Source of the DNA: Pseudomonadota bacterium
Lineage (GTDB): Bacteria; Pseudomonadota; Alphaproteobacteria; Reyranellales; Reyranellaceae
NCBI GenBank assembly: GCA_023436825.1
Contig: JAEZHS010000568.1
Coordinates: 1 to 11,908, forward strand
Reading direction: 5' to 3'
Length of the DNA: 11,908 nt
Both the position numbers and the translations under genes were made by a program. The notes below the pieces were generated by a model that saw only the letters and a program-made list of their open reading frames with translations, did no database searches and was not told where the DNA came from. This document shows, piece by piece, positions 5,474 to 11,908 of this stretch; position 1 is the first letter of the stretch; every line of letters begins with the position of its first letter.

Positions 5474-7558
5474 ATGGCGTACGAAGAATACAGCAAAGGC
5501 GGCCTGTTCGGTGCCGTCGTCGACTACAGGGGTCTCGATCCAAACACCATTGCCGAGCTCAGCGGCTACCGCTGGACGGCGAACTTCACGGATTACCAGC
5601 TCGCCGGCTCGCAGCCCGCCACCCGGATGACCTATTGGCTTGCGCAGGCGACCAGCGACTACAACGACTATCCGGCGTCGTACACCGTAGGCCAGGCACA
5701 AGTCGCCAACTTCAAGCCCGTCACACCCGAGCAGACTGCAGCGATCCAGACGGCGTTCAATCTCCTTTCCTCCTACACCCTGCTCACCTTCGAAGCCGCC
5801 TCGTCCAGTAGCACCGCCTCGCTGCGCCTTGCCCGGAATGCGCCGGAGCCGCCAGCGAACCCGTCCTCGACCGGCGGCTATCCACCGTCGATGGACGAAA
5901 AGGGCGTACCCTACGGGACCTACGGCTCGGGCGACGCCTGGCTCGCCGGGAACGCCAACGTCACGGCCAACTACTTCGGCACCGACGAGTTCTCGACCAT
6001 CATCCACGAGATCGGACACACGCTTGGCCTGAAGCACGGCCACGAGACCTCGCCGAACGGCGCGCTCGCCCGCGAGTTCGACAATCACCAGTTCTCGGTG
6101 CTGACCTACCGGACGTACACCGACTCGCCGTTCGATCCGATCCAACGGGAAGCCGACGGCTCATCGCCGCAAAGCTACATGATGTTCGACATCTCGGCGC
6201 TGCAGTCCATGTACGGCGCGAATTTCAGCCGGCTCGGCAAGGAGGACACCTATCGTTGGGATGCAAGCGGCCAACACCTCATCAACGGCCAGCCGGCGCC
6301 CAACACCGGTCTCAGCTCGACGGGCAAGATCTTCTCGACCATCTGGACCCAGGGTGCGGCAGCGACCTACGATCTCAGCGCCTTCAGCCAAGACCAGGTC
6401 GACGACCTTCGGCCGGGCCACTGGCTGACCTTCTCCAACAGCCAGCTCGCCGACCTGAAGTTCGGCGACACGTCGCCGGAGTTCAAGGCCCAGGGCAACA
6501 TCTACAACGCGCTGCTCTACCAGGACGATCTCAGGTCGGCCATCGCCAATCTCATCACCGGCAGCGGCAACGATACGCTGATCGGCAACGCCCGCGACAA
6601 CGTACTCAAGGCCGGCGACGGCAACGACATCATCGTTACCAGCGGCGGCAACGACACGGTGAGCGGCGGCGCCGGCGCCGATACGACATATTTCGGCAGC
6701 GGCCACTCGACTCTGCGCGACAGCTCGGCCGACCTCAATGGCGACGTGGTGCATGACTTCGGCTTCGGCGCAGTCGACGTGCTGGGCATGCGACTCGGCT
6801 GGAACAGCATCTCCATCACCGCCAGCCAGGTCATCATCACTGCCGGCGTATCGACCGTCGAGCTCAACGGCAACTTCTCCGGCAACGGCGTCTTCATCCT
6901 GTCGGCGCGCGGCAGCGGGACCGATGCCCACACCGCGTTCGGGTACGTCAACTACCTGCCTGACCTGGCGGAAGGGGTGAGCGTCAATGCGACGTCGATC
7001 AACGGCATTGCCGACCAGTCGTTCCTGATCGGCGACGGTGCGGCGCGCTTCACGCTCGAGTTCAAGTCGGCGGTCTCGGCCTTCGCCAACAGCCTGGGCG
7101 TCTACAAGATCAAGGCGGACGGCACGATCGCCGACGTCCAGATCCTGTTCGACAACACCCTCAACGTGTCGGCAGGCGCGCGCTCCGTCGATCTCGGCCC
7201 GCCGGGAAACGGCGAGCGCTTCGGCTTCTTCCTGATCCAGGACGGCTTCGACGCCTACGGACACCTGTCGGGCGCTCTCTCTTTCCTGGCGCCGGGGACA
7301 AGCCAGGCCGCCGCGGTCGAAAGCGGGTTCGCGATCCTGACCAGCACCACTCTGGGGGCGCTCACCAGCGCCCAGATCTTCCATTCCACCGCCGCCCTCA
7401 ATCCGAACGGCGCCAATCAGGTCCTGTCCGGCGTCATGGCGGGCGGCCTGGAATTGCAGATCGGCTTCGAGGACCTCCCGAACGTCACCGGCGACAGGGA
7501 CTTTCAGGACGTCGTGGTCGGCATCCACGTCGCCGGTGACGGCTTTCTGTTCACCTGA
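5474..7558 (+). CDS. Serralysin-like M10 metalloprotease with RTX repeats and DUF4114 domain
   Basis: A 694-residue protein, probably a secreted zinc- and calcium-dependent endopeptidase. The N-terminal catalytic domain (about 20-250) holds the zinc site HEIGHTLGLKH (H178, H182, H188; catalytic E179). The Met-turn region reads FSVLTYR (S208-L210-Y212), with Leu where the family has Met, and then DISALQSMYGANF. RTX calcium-binding repeats follow at about 363-410 (GSGNDTLIG, GDGND, GGNDTVSGGAGAD), fewer than in classic serralysins. Residues about 525-690 match DUF4114 features: FFLIQDG and the closing acidic FEDLPNVTGDRDFQDVVV. There is no N-terminal signal peptide, as expected for type I secretion. 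The ATG at 5474 has GGAG 7 nt upstream and beats the in-frame GTG at 5441. No secretion genes or inhibitor are nearby. A 13-bp hairpin follows. Confidence 0.9.
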   Translation: MAYEEYSKGGLFGAVVDYRGLDPNTIAELSGYRWTANFTDYQLAGSQPATRMTYWLAQATSDYNDYPASYTVGQAQVANFKPVTPEQTAAIQTAFNLLSSYTLLTFEAASSSSTASLRLARNAPEPPANPSSTGGYPPSMDEKGVPYGTYGSGDAWLAGNANVTANYFGTDEFSTIIHEIGHTLGLKHGHETSPNGALAREFDNHQFSVLTYRTYTDSPFDPIQREADGSSPQSYMMFDISALQSMYGANFSRLGKEDTYRWDASGQHLINGQPAPNTGLSSTGKIFSTIWTQGAAATYDLSAFSQDQVDDLRPGHWLTFSNSQLADLKFGDTSPEFKAQGNIYNALLYQDDLRSAIANLITGSGNDTLIGNARDNVLKAGDGNDIIVTSGGNDTVSGGAGADTTYFGSGHSTLRDSSADLNGDVVHDFGFGAVDVLGMRLGWNSISITASQVIITAGVSTVELNGNFSGNGVFILSARGSGTDAHTAFGYVNYLPDLAEGVSVNATSINGIADQSFLIGDGAARFTLEFKSAVSAFANSLGVYKIKADGTIADVQILFDNTLNVSAGARSVDLGPPGNGERFGFFLIQDGFDAYGHLSGALSFLAPGTSQAAAVESGFAILTSTTLGALTSAQIFHSTAALNPNGANQVLSGVMAGGLELQIGFEDLPNVTGDRDFQDVVVGIHVAGDGFLFT

Positions 7559-7567
7559 GTGCCAGGA

Positions 7568-7597
7568 ATCCGCCCAGCTGATTCCAGCTGGGCGGAT
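7568..7597. terminator. Hairpin terminator between convergent genes
   Basis: ATCCGCCCAGCTG at 7568-7580 is the exact reverse complement of CAGCTGGGCGGAT at 7585-7597, with an ATTC loop: a perfect 13-bp stem. It starts 9 nt after the protease stop and ends 5 nt before the stop of the minus-strand gene. Only a weak CTTTA follows on the plus strand. Position and stem make a shared bidirectional terminator very likely. Confidence 0.75.
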
Positions 7598-7602
7598 GTG
7601 CT

Positions 7603-7989
7603 TTAGACGAGTTCGGGCTCCGCTGCGGCCTGGGCTGTGGCCGACCTCGGCTGCGCCTCGGGCGAGCCCACTACCACCGCCACGAGGCCGACATCGAACC
7701 GCTGCAGCAGGACCTCCACGCCATTGGAGAAGCGCACGGCGTCCTTGTAGGGGCCGTCTTCGAGGCGGGTCATCACCACCTCCTCAACGGCGCCGACGCC
7801 GCTGCTCTCGCGCACGGTATCGCCGATGCCCTGAAGCAGCAGATGGCTCTCTGCGGGCACGCACACGGCCAAATCGCAGGCAGACCCGGTCGTGAACCCC
7901 ATGGAGCCACTTGGGAAACGCTCGAGGGTGAGTTTCTCGCCTTCTTCAGCAGGTCGCGAACGATACGCTTCCAGTGAATAATCACACAT
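7603..7989 (-). CDS. Hypothetical protein, 128 aa, 'MCDYSLEAY' type
   Basis: A small soluble protein beginning MCDYSLEAYRSRPAEEGEKL, then FPSGSMGFTTGSACDLAVCV. Later comes a strand-rich part with YKDAVRFSNGVEVLLQRFDVG. I recall proteins with this beginning as conserved hypotheticals in Alphaproteobacteria, with no function known to me. Cysteines at 2 and in SACDLAVCV could bind metal or form a disulfide, but that is speculation. The ATG at 7989 is fixed by a near-perfect Shine-Dalgarno (AAAGGAGGT) 6 nt upstream; the longer in-frame start at 8103 adds non-coding-like sequence. It is convergent with the protease and divergent from the luciferase-like gene. Confidence 0.75.
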   Translation of the reverse strand: MCDYSLEAYRSRPAEEGEKLTLERFPSGSMGFTTGSACDLAVCVPAESHLLLQGIGDTVRESSGVGAVEEVVMTRLEDGPYKDAVRFSNGVEVLLQRFDVGLVAVVVGSPEAQPRSATAQAAAEPELV

Positions 7990-8110
7990 AACGACCTCCT
8001 TTGCTAAGGATTGGACTCTCACATGGACGGGCGTCAGTGCAGGCAGAAGAACCAGCACCTGCCCACCAAACAACACGCAAGAACCACACCATTTACTGTC
8101 CACCGGCCGC

Positions 8111-8148
8111 TGTCATCCGGGATGGGGACTACCCTGCACCGGGTGACA
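8111..8148. repeat. Imperfect palindrome resembling the ends of the REP element at 10474
   Basis: TGTCATCCGGGATGGGG at 8111-8127 pairs imperfectly with CCCTGCACCGGGTGACA at 8132-8148, with mismatches in the middle. The ends TGTCATCC and GGGTGACAGCCTG closely match the ends of the palindrome at 10474-10542 (TGTCATCC and GGGATGACAGCCTG). It lies in the 204-nt space between divergent genes. It may be a shortened or decayed member of the same REP family, or a hairpin in the leader of the luciferase-like gene. Confidence 0.4.
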
Positions 8149-8193
8149 GCCTGCGCCGAACGCGGCTAACGTCCTCCCCGGAGGAAACAAGGC

Positions 8194-9195
8194 ATGCAGT
8201 TCGGTTTGTTCGGCGGCGCGCGGACAAAGCGCGGCGTAGGCCTGGAGGACAGCCAGGGCTACGAGAGCTTCATCGACTATGTGATCGAGGCCGATCGGCT
8301 GGGCCTGAAGCAGCTCTTCATGGTCGAGCATCACTTCACCGGCCAGGGCCAGGTCTCCTCGTCGATGACGGTGCTGGCCTATCTCGCCGCCCGCACGCGC
8401 CACATCCGCCTCGGCACCGCCGTGGTGGTGATGCCATGGCACAATCCGGTGCTGGTGGCCGAGCAGGTCGCCACGCTCGACCTCTTGAGCGGCGGCCGCG
8501 TCGACTTCGGCGTCGGCAAGGGCTATCGCCAAGCCGAGTTCGACGGCTTCTGCATCCCGATCGACGAGGCGACCGAGCGTTTCGACGAGGCGATGGAGGT
8601 GATCAAGAAAGGCTGGATGAGCCACGAGACGACAGGGGGTCGTTTCAGTCATCACGGCAAGCGCTGGCACTACGACAACATCGTGGTCGAGCCCGCGCCG
8701 TTGCAGCGGCCGCATCCGCCGCTGTGGCTGGCCGCCGGCAGCTCCGACAGCATCCGCCGCGCCGCACGCGAGGGCTATAACCTCCTGCTCGACCAGCTCG
8801 CCCAGACCGACCAGATCGTCCGGCGCATCGCCCTCTTCAAGGAGGAATGCCTGAAGGTGGGCCGTGAGTACCATCCCGGCCTGGTGGCGACGGCCCGCGC
8901 CCTGCAGATGATCCATGGCGAAAGCGAGCGTGCCGAGGCCTATGCCACGCGCAAGCGCGTGCTGTCGGTGATCGGCGATCTGGCGCGCGACAAGCTCGCC
9001 GACCGGGTCGAGGACGATACGGCGCCGCTGCTCGGCACGCCCGACGAGATCATCGCGCGACTGAAAGAGCTCGAAGCGGGCGACGCCACCAACATCCTGC
9101 TGGTCGATCCCAACGCCTCGGTGCGCAACCTGCAGGCCTTCGCCCGCGAGGTCATGCCGTCGTTCGAGGCCTCCCGCTACGCCGCCGCCGAGTGA
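8194..9195 (+). CDS. LLM-class flavin-dependent oxidoreductase (luciferase-like monooxygenase)
   Basis: A 333-residue TIM-barrel flavoprotein of the bacterial luciferase superfamily (group C monooxygenases), which use reduced FMN supplied by a partner reductase, or F420 in some branches. Visible family features are the N-terminal strand MQFGLFG, VEHHF at 44-48, the LGTAVVVMPWHNPVLVAEQVATLDLLSGGR block (about 73-102) with GVGKGY following, HPPLWLAAGS at about 174-183, and the C-terminal LLGTPDEIIARLKELEAGDATNI segment. Length is typical for the family. GGAGG at 8180-8184 supports the ATG. Its TGA overlaps the ATG of the next gene (TGATG), so the two oxygenases are made together. The substrate is unknown; relatives oxidise alkanesulfonates, aldehydes, nitriloacetate and others. 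Confidence 0.9.
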   Translation: MQFGLFGGARTKRGVGLEDSQGYESFIDYVIEADRLGLKQLFMVEHHFTGQGQVSSSMTVLAYLAARTRHIRLGTAVVVMPWHNPVLVAEQVATLDLLSGGRVDFGVGKGYRQAEFDGFCIPIDEATERFDEAMEVIKKGWMSHETTGGRFSHHGKRWHYDNIVVEPAPLQRPHPPLWLAAGSSDSIRRAAREGYNLLLDQLAQTDQIVRRIALFKEECLKVGREYHPGLVATARALQMIHGESERAEAYATRKRVLSVIGDLARDKLADRVEDDTAPLLGTPDEIIARLKELEAGDATNILLVDPNASVRNLQAFAREVMPSFEASRYAAAE

Positions 9196-10445
9196 TGAAG
9201 AGCGTGACCATGAGCAAGGACTTCGCGTGGACGCCCTCGCCCGTCCTGCCCAAGGAGCGCGTCTCCTTCGCCGATGTGAGCTACGACGAAATGGTGAGCC
9301 GCGCGCACGCGCTCGCTCCCAAGCTCGCCGCCCGAGCCGAAGCCTGCGAGAAGCTGCGCCGCCTGCCCGACGACACCGAGCGCGACCTGCACGATGCCGG
9401 CCTGTTCCGCTTCGCGCAGCCCAAGCGTGTCGGCGGCGCCGAGCTCGATGTCGGCATCTTCGTCGATGTCTGCGCAGCGCTGGCGCGCGTCTGCCCGTCG
9501 ACGGCGTGGAACGTCGGCAATCTCGGCAGCCATCACTGGATGCTGGGCTATTTCCCGCCCGAGACGCAGGATGAATTGTGGGACACCTCGCTCGACGTGC
9601 TGATCGCCACGTCGCTCGCCTTCGCCGGCGGCCGCGGCCGCAAGGTCGACGGCGGCTGGGAAGTGACAGGGCGTTGGCCTTTGTCGTCGGGCGTCGACAA
9701 TTCAGACTGGAACATGCTGGGGTTCATGGTCCGCGACGACAGCGGCGCCGTCATAGACCAGCGATTCGCCCTCGCCCATCGCTCGGAATACGAGATCATC
9801 GACACCTGGCACGCCGTGGGTCTCTGCGGCACGGGATCGAAGGATGTCGCCGTCAAGGAGCTGTTCGTGCCCGAGCGGCGCACGCTCTCGGCCTGGGCGT
9901 TCAACGGCAAGCCGCATCCGGGGTCGTCGGTCAACGACACGCCGCTCTTCCGACTGCCCTTGCTGGCGCTCGGACCGTACGTGCTGTCGGGCGTCATGCT
10001 GGGCTGCGCACAGGGCGCCTACGACCTGGTTGTGGGCGCTGCCCGCAAGCGCAACGCCACCAACACCGGCGTGCCGGTGAACGTCAATCCGACGGTGCAG
10101 ATCAAGGTCGCCGAGGCGAGCGCGCGCATCGACAACGCGGAAGTGATCATGAAGCGCGCCTGCGAGCACGCCATGGCCGTCGCCCGCTCGGGCGCCGAAC
10201 CGAAGCACGAGGACAAGGTGCGCTATCGCCGCGACGCCTTCTTCGCCACCCGCGCCTGCCTGGAGGCCGTCGACATCCTGATGACGGTAGCCGGTTCGGG
10301 CGGCCTCTACACGACCGGGCCCATGCAGCGGCTGTTCCGCGACGCCCACGCCTGCAACGCCCACGTGATGTTCTCGCCCGAGATCCAGGGTGCGATCTTC
10401 GGTCAGCATGCGCTGGGATCGCCGGGACCGGCGCCGCTGCTTTAG
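9195..10445 (+). CDS. Acyl-CoA-dehydrogenase-fold flavin monooxygenase (HsaA/DszC type)
   Basis: A 416-residue protein of the acyl-CoA dehydrogenase fold that most resembles group D two-component monooxygenases (HsaA, DszC, p-hydroxyphenylacetate hydroxylase oxygenase) rather than a true dehydrogenase. Evidence is the early LRRLPDDTERDLHDAGLFR, CPSTAW at about 100-105, GRWPLSSGVDNSDW at about 159-172 and DTWHAVGLCGTGSKDV at about 203-218, followed by a helical C-terminal domain (Acyl-CoA_dh_2). It would hydroxylate a substrate with reduced flavin from a separate reductase, not seen here. The ATG at 9195 overlaps the upstream TGA (TGATG), favouring translational coupling; GTG 9192 and ATG 9210 are alternatives. 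A REP-like palindrome follows its stop. An ordinary acyl-CoA dehydrogenase is less likely. Confidence 0.85.
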   Translation: MKSVTMSKDFAWTPSPVLPKERVSFADVSYDEMVSRAHALAPKLAARAEACEKLRRLPDDTERDLHDAGLFRFAQPKRVGGAELDVGIFVDVCAALARVCPSTAWNVGNLGSHHWMLGYFPPETQDELWDTSLDVLIATSLAFAGGRGRKVDGGWEVTGRWPLSSGVDNSDWNMLGFMVRDDSGAVIDQRFALAHRSEYEIIDTWHAVGLCGTGSKDVAVKELFVPERRTLSAWAFNGKPHPGSSVNDTPLFRLPLLALGPYVLSGVMLGCAQGAYDLVVGAARKRNATNTGVPVNVNPTVQIKVAEASARIDNAEVIMKRACEHAMAVARSGAEPKHEDKVRYRRDAFFATRACLEAVDILMTVAGSGGLYTTGPMQRLFRDAHACNAHVMFSPEIQGAIFGQHALGSPGPAPLL

Positions 10446-10473
10446 CTTCGCACTGCAGCAGACCAGAAAACGG

Positions 10474-10542
10474 TGTCATCCCGAGCGTAGCGACGGACCT
10501 TTGAGGCATCAGCAAAGATCCCTCGCTACGCTCGGGATGACA
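10474..10542. repeat. REP-like intergenic palindrome, 69 bp
   Basis: TGTCATCCCGAGCGTAGCGA (10474-10493) is the exact reverse complement of 10523-10542. The pairing continues inward with GGACCTTTG against CAAAGATCC (one mismatch), giving arms of about 30 bp with two mismatches round a 9-nt loop. The sequence type (TGTCATCCCGAGCG... with 'gatctttg') resembles dispersed intergenic palindromes common in bacterial genomes. It lies between the oxygenase stop (10445) and the binding-protein Shine-Dalgarno (10587), and may attenuate transcription or protect the upstream mRNA 3' end. Confidence 0.8.
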
Positions 10543-10599
10543 GCCTGTCGTGCACCGGGCTAGGATCGATGCAACAACACACGTCTGGGAGGACGTTCA

Positions 10600-11856
10600 A
10601 TGCGCATCAAGCGTCGTACCTTCAACCAACTCGCTGTCGCGGGCGCGGCCACCGGGTTTGCCGGGGCGGCCAACGCGCAGGCCAAGCCGATCACCGTCGG
10701 TTTCGGCATGGCGCTGACAGGCGGTCTCGCGCCGAACGGCAAGGCCGCGCTGCTCGCCATGCAGATCGCGGCGGAAGAGATCAACGCCAAGGGCGGCATC
10801 CTCGGCCGGCCGGTGAAGCTCGTCTATTACGACGACCAGTCCAATCCCTCGACGGTGCCCGGCCTGTATACGAAGCTGATGGACGTCGACAAGGTCGACA
10901 TCGTGGTGAGCGGCTACGCCACCAACATGATCGCGCCGGCAATGCCTGTGGTGATGCAGAAGGATCGCACCTTCTTCGCCCTGTTCGGTCTCGATGTGAA
11001 TTCCGAGTTCAAATACAACCGCTACTTCTCGATCCAGCCGGCCGGCGGGCCCAAGCCCAAGGAGGCCTTCGCCGAGGGCTTCTTCGAAGTGGCGATGGCG
11101 CAGAACCCCAAGCCGGCGACGCTCGCCATGATCGGCGCCGACGCCGAATTCCCGCGCAATGCGCTGGAAGGCGTGCGCAACATCGCCAAGAAGTACAATC
11201 TCAAGATCGTCTACGACAAGAACTACCCGCCCGCGACGGCCGACTACACGCCGGTCGTGCGCGCCGTGGCCGCAACCAATCCCGACATCTTCTTCGCGGC
11301 GTCCTATCCGCCGGATTCGGTGGGCATCATCCGCGCCAGCCACGAAATCGGCTTCAAGCCCAAGATCTACGGCGGCGGCATGGTCGGCCTGCAGGCGACG
11401 GCCATCAAGACGCAGCTGGGGCCGCTCCTGAACGACATCGTGGTCTACGACTTCTGGCTGCCGTGGGCGGGCTTCGCCACCGACGCCGGCCGCGAGTTCG
11501 TGAAGAAGTACCAGGCCAAGTCGGCCGAGGCCGGCGTCGATCTCCTGGGCTACTACCTGCCGCCGTTCGGCTACGCATTGATGCAGGTCGTCGACCAGGC
11601 GGTGACGGGAGCCGGCTCTACCGACGACGCCAAGCTCGCCGACTTCATGCGCAAGGCGACCTTCAAGACCATCGTCGGCGACTTCAAGTTCAACGCCGGA
11701 GGCGAGTGGGAGACCGCGCAGGTCATGGCCGTCCAGTTCCAGGGCGTGCAAGGCAACGGCGCGGAGCAGTTCACGAACCCCAAGACCGAAGTGATCCTTT
11801 GGCCGACCAAGTACAAGACCGGCGACATCGTCTATCCATACAATCCGAAGAAGTGA
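10600..11856 (+). CDS. ABC transporter substrate-binding protein, LivK/Peripla_BP_6 type, Tat-exported
   Basis: A 418-residue periplasmic type I solute-binding protein of the branched-chain-amino-acid family. The N-terminus has a twin-arginine signal (R5-R6 in KRRTFNQ), a hydrophobic Ala/Gly stretch (11-24) and cleavage likely after A26 or A28. Family marks are ITVGFGMALTGGLAPNGKAALLAMQIAAEEINAKGG (about 31-66), ILGRPVKLVYYDDQ directly after, and the ATLAMIGADAEF and ADYTPVVRAVAATNPDIFF segments of the second lobe. Tat export suggests folding before transport, common for this family. GGGAGGA at 10587-10593 is 6 nt before the ATG. The permeases and ATPases (LivHMGF-like) are not visible and may lie downstream. 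Many such proteins bind aromatic acids or amides rather than amino acids; the nearby oxygenases suggest a catabolic substrate. Confidence 0.92.
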   Translation: MRIKRRTFNQLAVAGAATGFAGAANAQAKPITVGFGMALTGGLAPNGKAALLAMQIAAEEINAKGGILGRPVKLVYYDDQSNPSTVPGLYTKLMDVDKVDIVVSGYATNMIAPAMPVVMQKDRTFFALFGLDVNSEFKYNRYFSIQPAGGPKPKEAFAEGFFEVAMAQNPKPATLAMIGADAEFPRNALEGVRNIAKKYNLKIVYDKNYPPATADYTPVVRAVAATNPDIFFAASYPPDSVGIIRASHEIGFKPKIYGGGMVGLQATAIKTQLGPLLNDIVVYDFWLPWAGFATDAGREFVKKYQAKSAEAGVDLLGYYLPPFGYALMQVVDQAVTGAGSTDDAKLADFMRKATFKTIVGDFKFNAGGEWETAQVMAVQFQGVQGNGAEQFTNPKTEVILWPTKYKTGDIVYPYNPKK

Positions 11857-11877
11857 GAGTTCATGCTCCTCCGGACC

Positions 11878-11895
11878 GCGAGCGTCGTCGCTCGC
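11878..11895. terminator. Short GC hairpin after the binding-protein gene
   Basis: GCGAGCG at 11878-11884 pairs with CGCTCGC at 11889-11895 over a TCGT loop. A second small palindrome, CTCATG-CT-CATGAG, occupies 11895-11908 and runs to the window edge. The first lies 21 nt after the stop codon at 11854-11856. It may be a terminator, or the start of another repeat cut off by the window. No T-run is visible. Confidence 0.35.
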
Positions 11896-11908
11896 TCATG
11901 CTCATGAG

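Noticed and set aside
6161..7528. Long open frame (455 codons) on the minus strand
   Set aside because: It is antisense to the protease and DUF4114 region, has no domain or ribosome site, and shows a shadow-like composition.
10597..11751. Open frame of 384 codons on the minus strand
   Set aside because: It is antisense to the substrate-binding protein; composition and lack of motifs mark it as a shadow.
1..11908. CRISPR arrays, tRNA/rRNA genes, insertion sequences, riboswitches
   Set aside because: No regularly spaced repeats, tRNA-like cloverleaf, transposase motifs or long conserved leader structures were seen when reading both strands; a covariance-model scan would be needed to exclude small RNAs.

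Overview
This is a GC-rich stretch with strong G/C preference at third codon positions, consistent with a chromosomal segment of a soil or freshwater alphaproteobacterium. A perfect match to the EcfG general-stress promoter (a sigma factor class confined to Alphaproteobacteria), a REP-type palindrome, a Tat-exported LivK-type binding protein and several small hypothetical proteins of a kind I associate with Bradyrhizobium/Reyranella-like genomes point the same way. The genus is inference only. No tRNA, rRNA, CRISPR array, insertion sequence or phage gene was seen.

Layout. (1) 1-164: the 3' end of an unrecognised plus-strand gene, facing a Baeyer-Villiger-type flavin monooxygenase on the minus strand (195-1787), with a shared hairpin between them. 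(2) 1943-5090: mostly small genes. These are a hypothetical protein (+), a shared hairpin, a two-gene minus-strand membrane operon (316-aa multi-pass protein preceded by a 24-aa single-helix peptide) with an EcfG-type promoter, a hypothetical protein (+), a stand-alone response-regulator receiver (+) and a SpoIIAA-like protein (-). (3) 5221-7558: a short, apparently frameshifted ORF and then a large serralysin-like (M10) metalloprotease with RTX repeats and a C-terminal DUF4114 domain, closed by a hairpin shared with a convergent small gene (7603-7989). (4) 8194-11856: a plus-strand catabolic block of a luciferase-like monooxygenase, a translationally coupled acyl-CoA-dehydrogenase-fold monooxygenase, a REP-like palindrome, and a Tat-exported branched-chain-amino-acid-type ABC substrate-binding protein.

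How they fit together. The right-hand block looks like uptake plus oxidative breakdown of an organic substrate: a periplasmic binding protein and two flavin-dependent oxygenases. The flavin reductase and the transporter permeases/ATPases are not in the window. The left-centre block has an envelope and stress/signalling flavour: an EcfG-controlled membrane pair, an output-less receiver and a STAS-like protein. The protease is probably secreted by a type I system encoded elsewhere. I see no unmistakable new multi-gene system. The best leads are the EcfG promoter driving a 24-aa membrane peptide plus membrane protein, the DUF4114 protease with a Leu in its Met-turn, and the coupled oxygenase pair.
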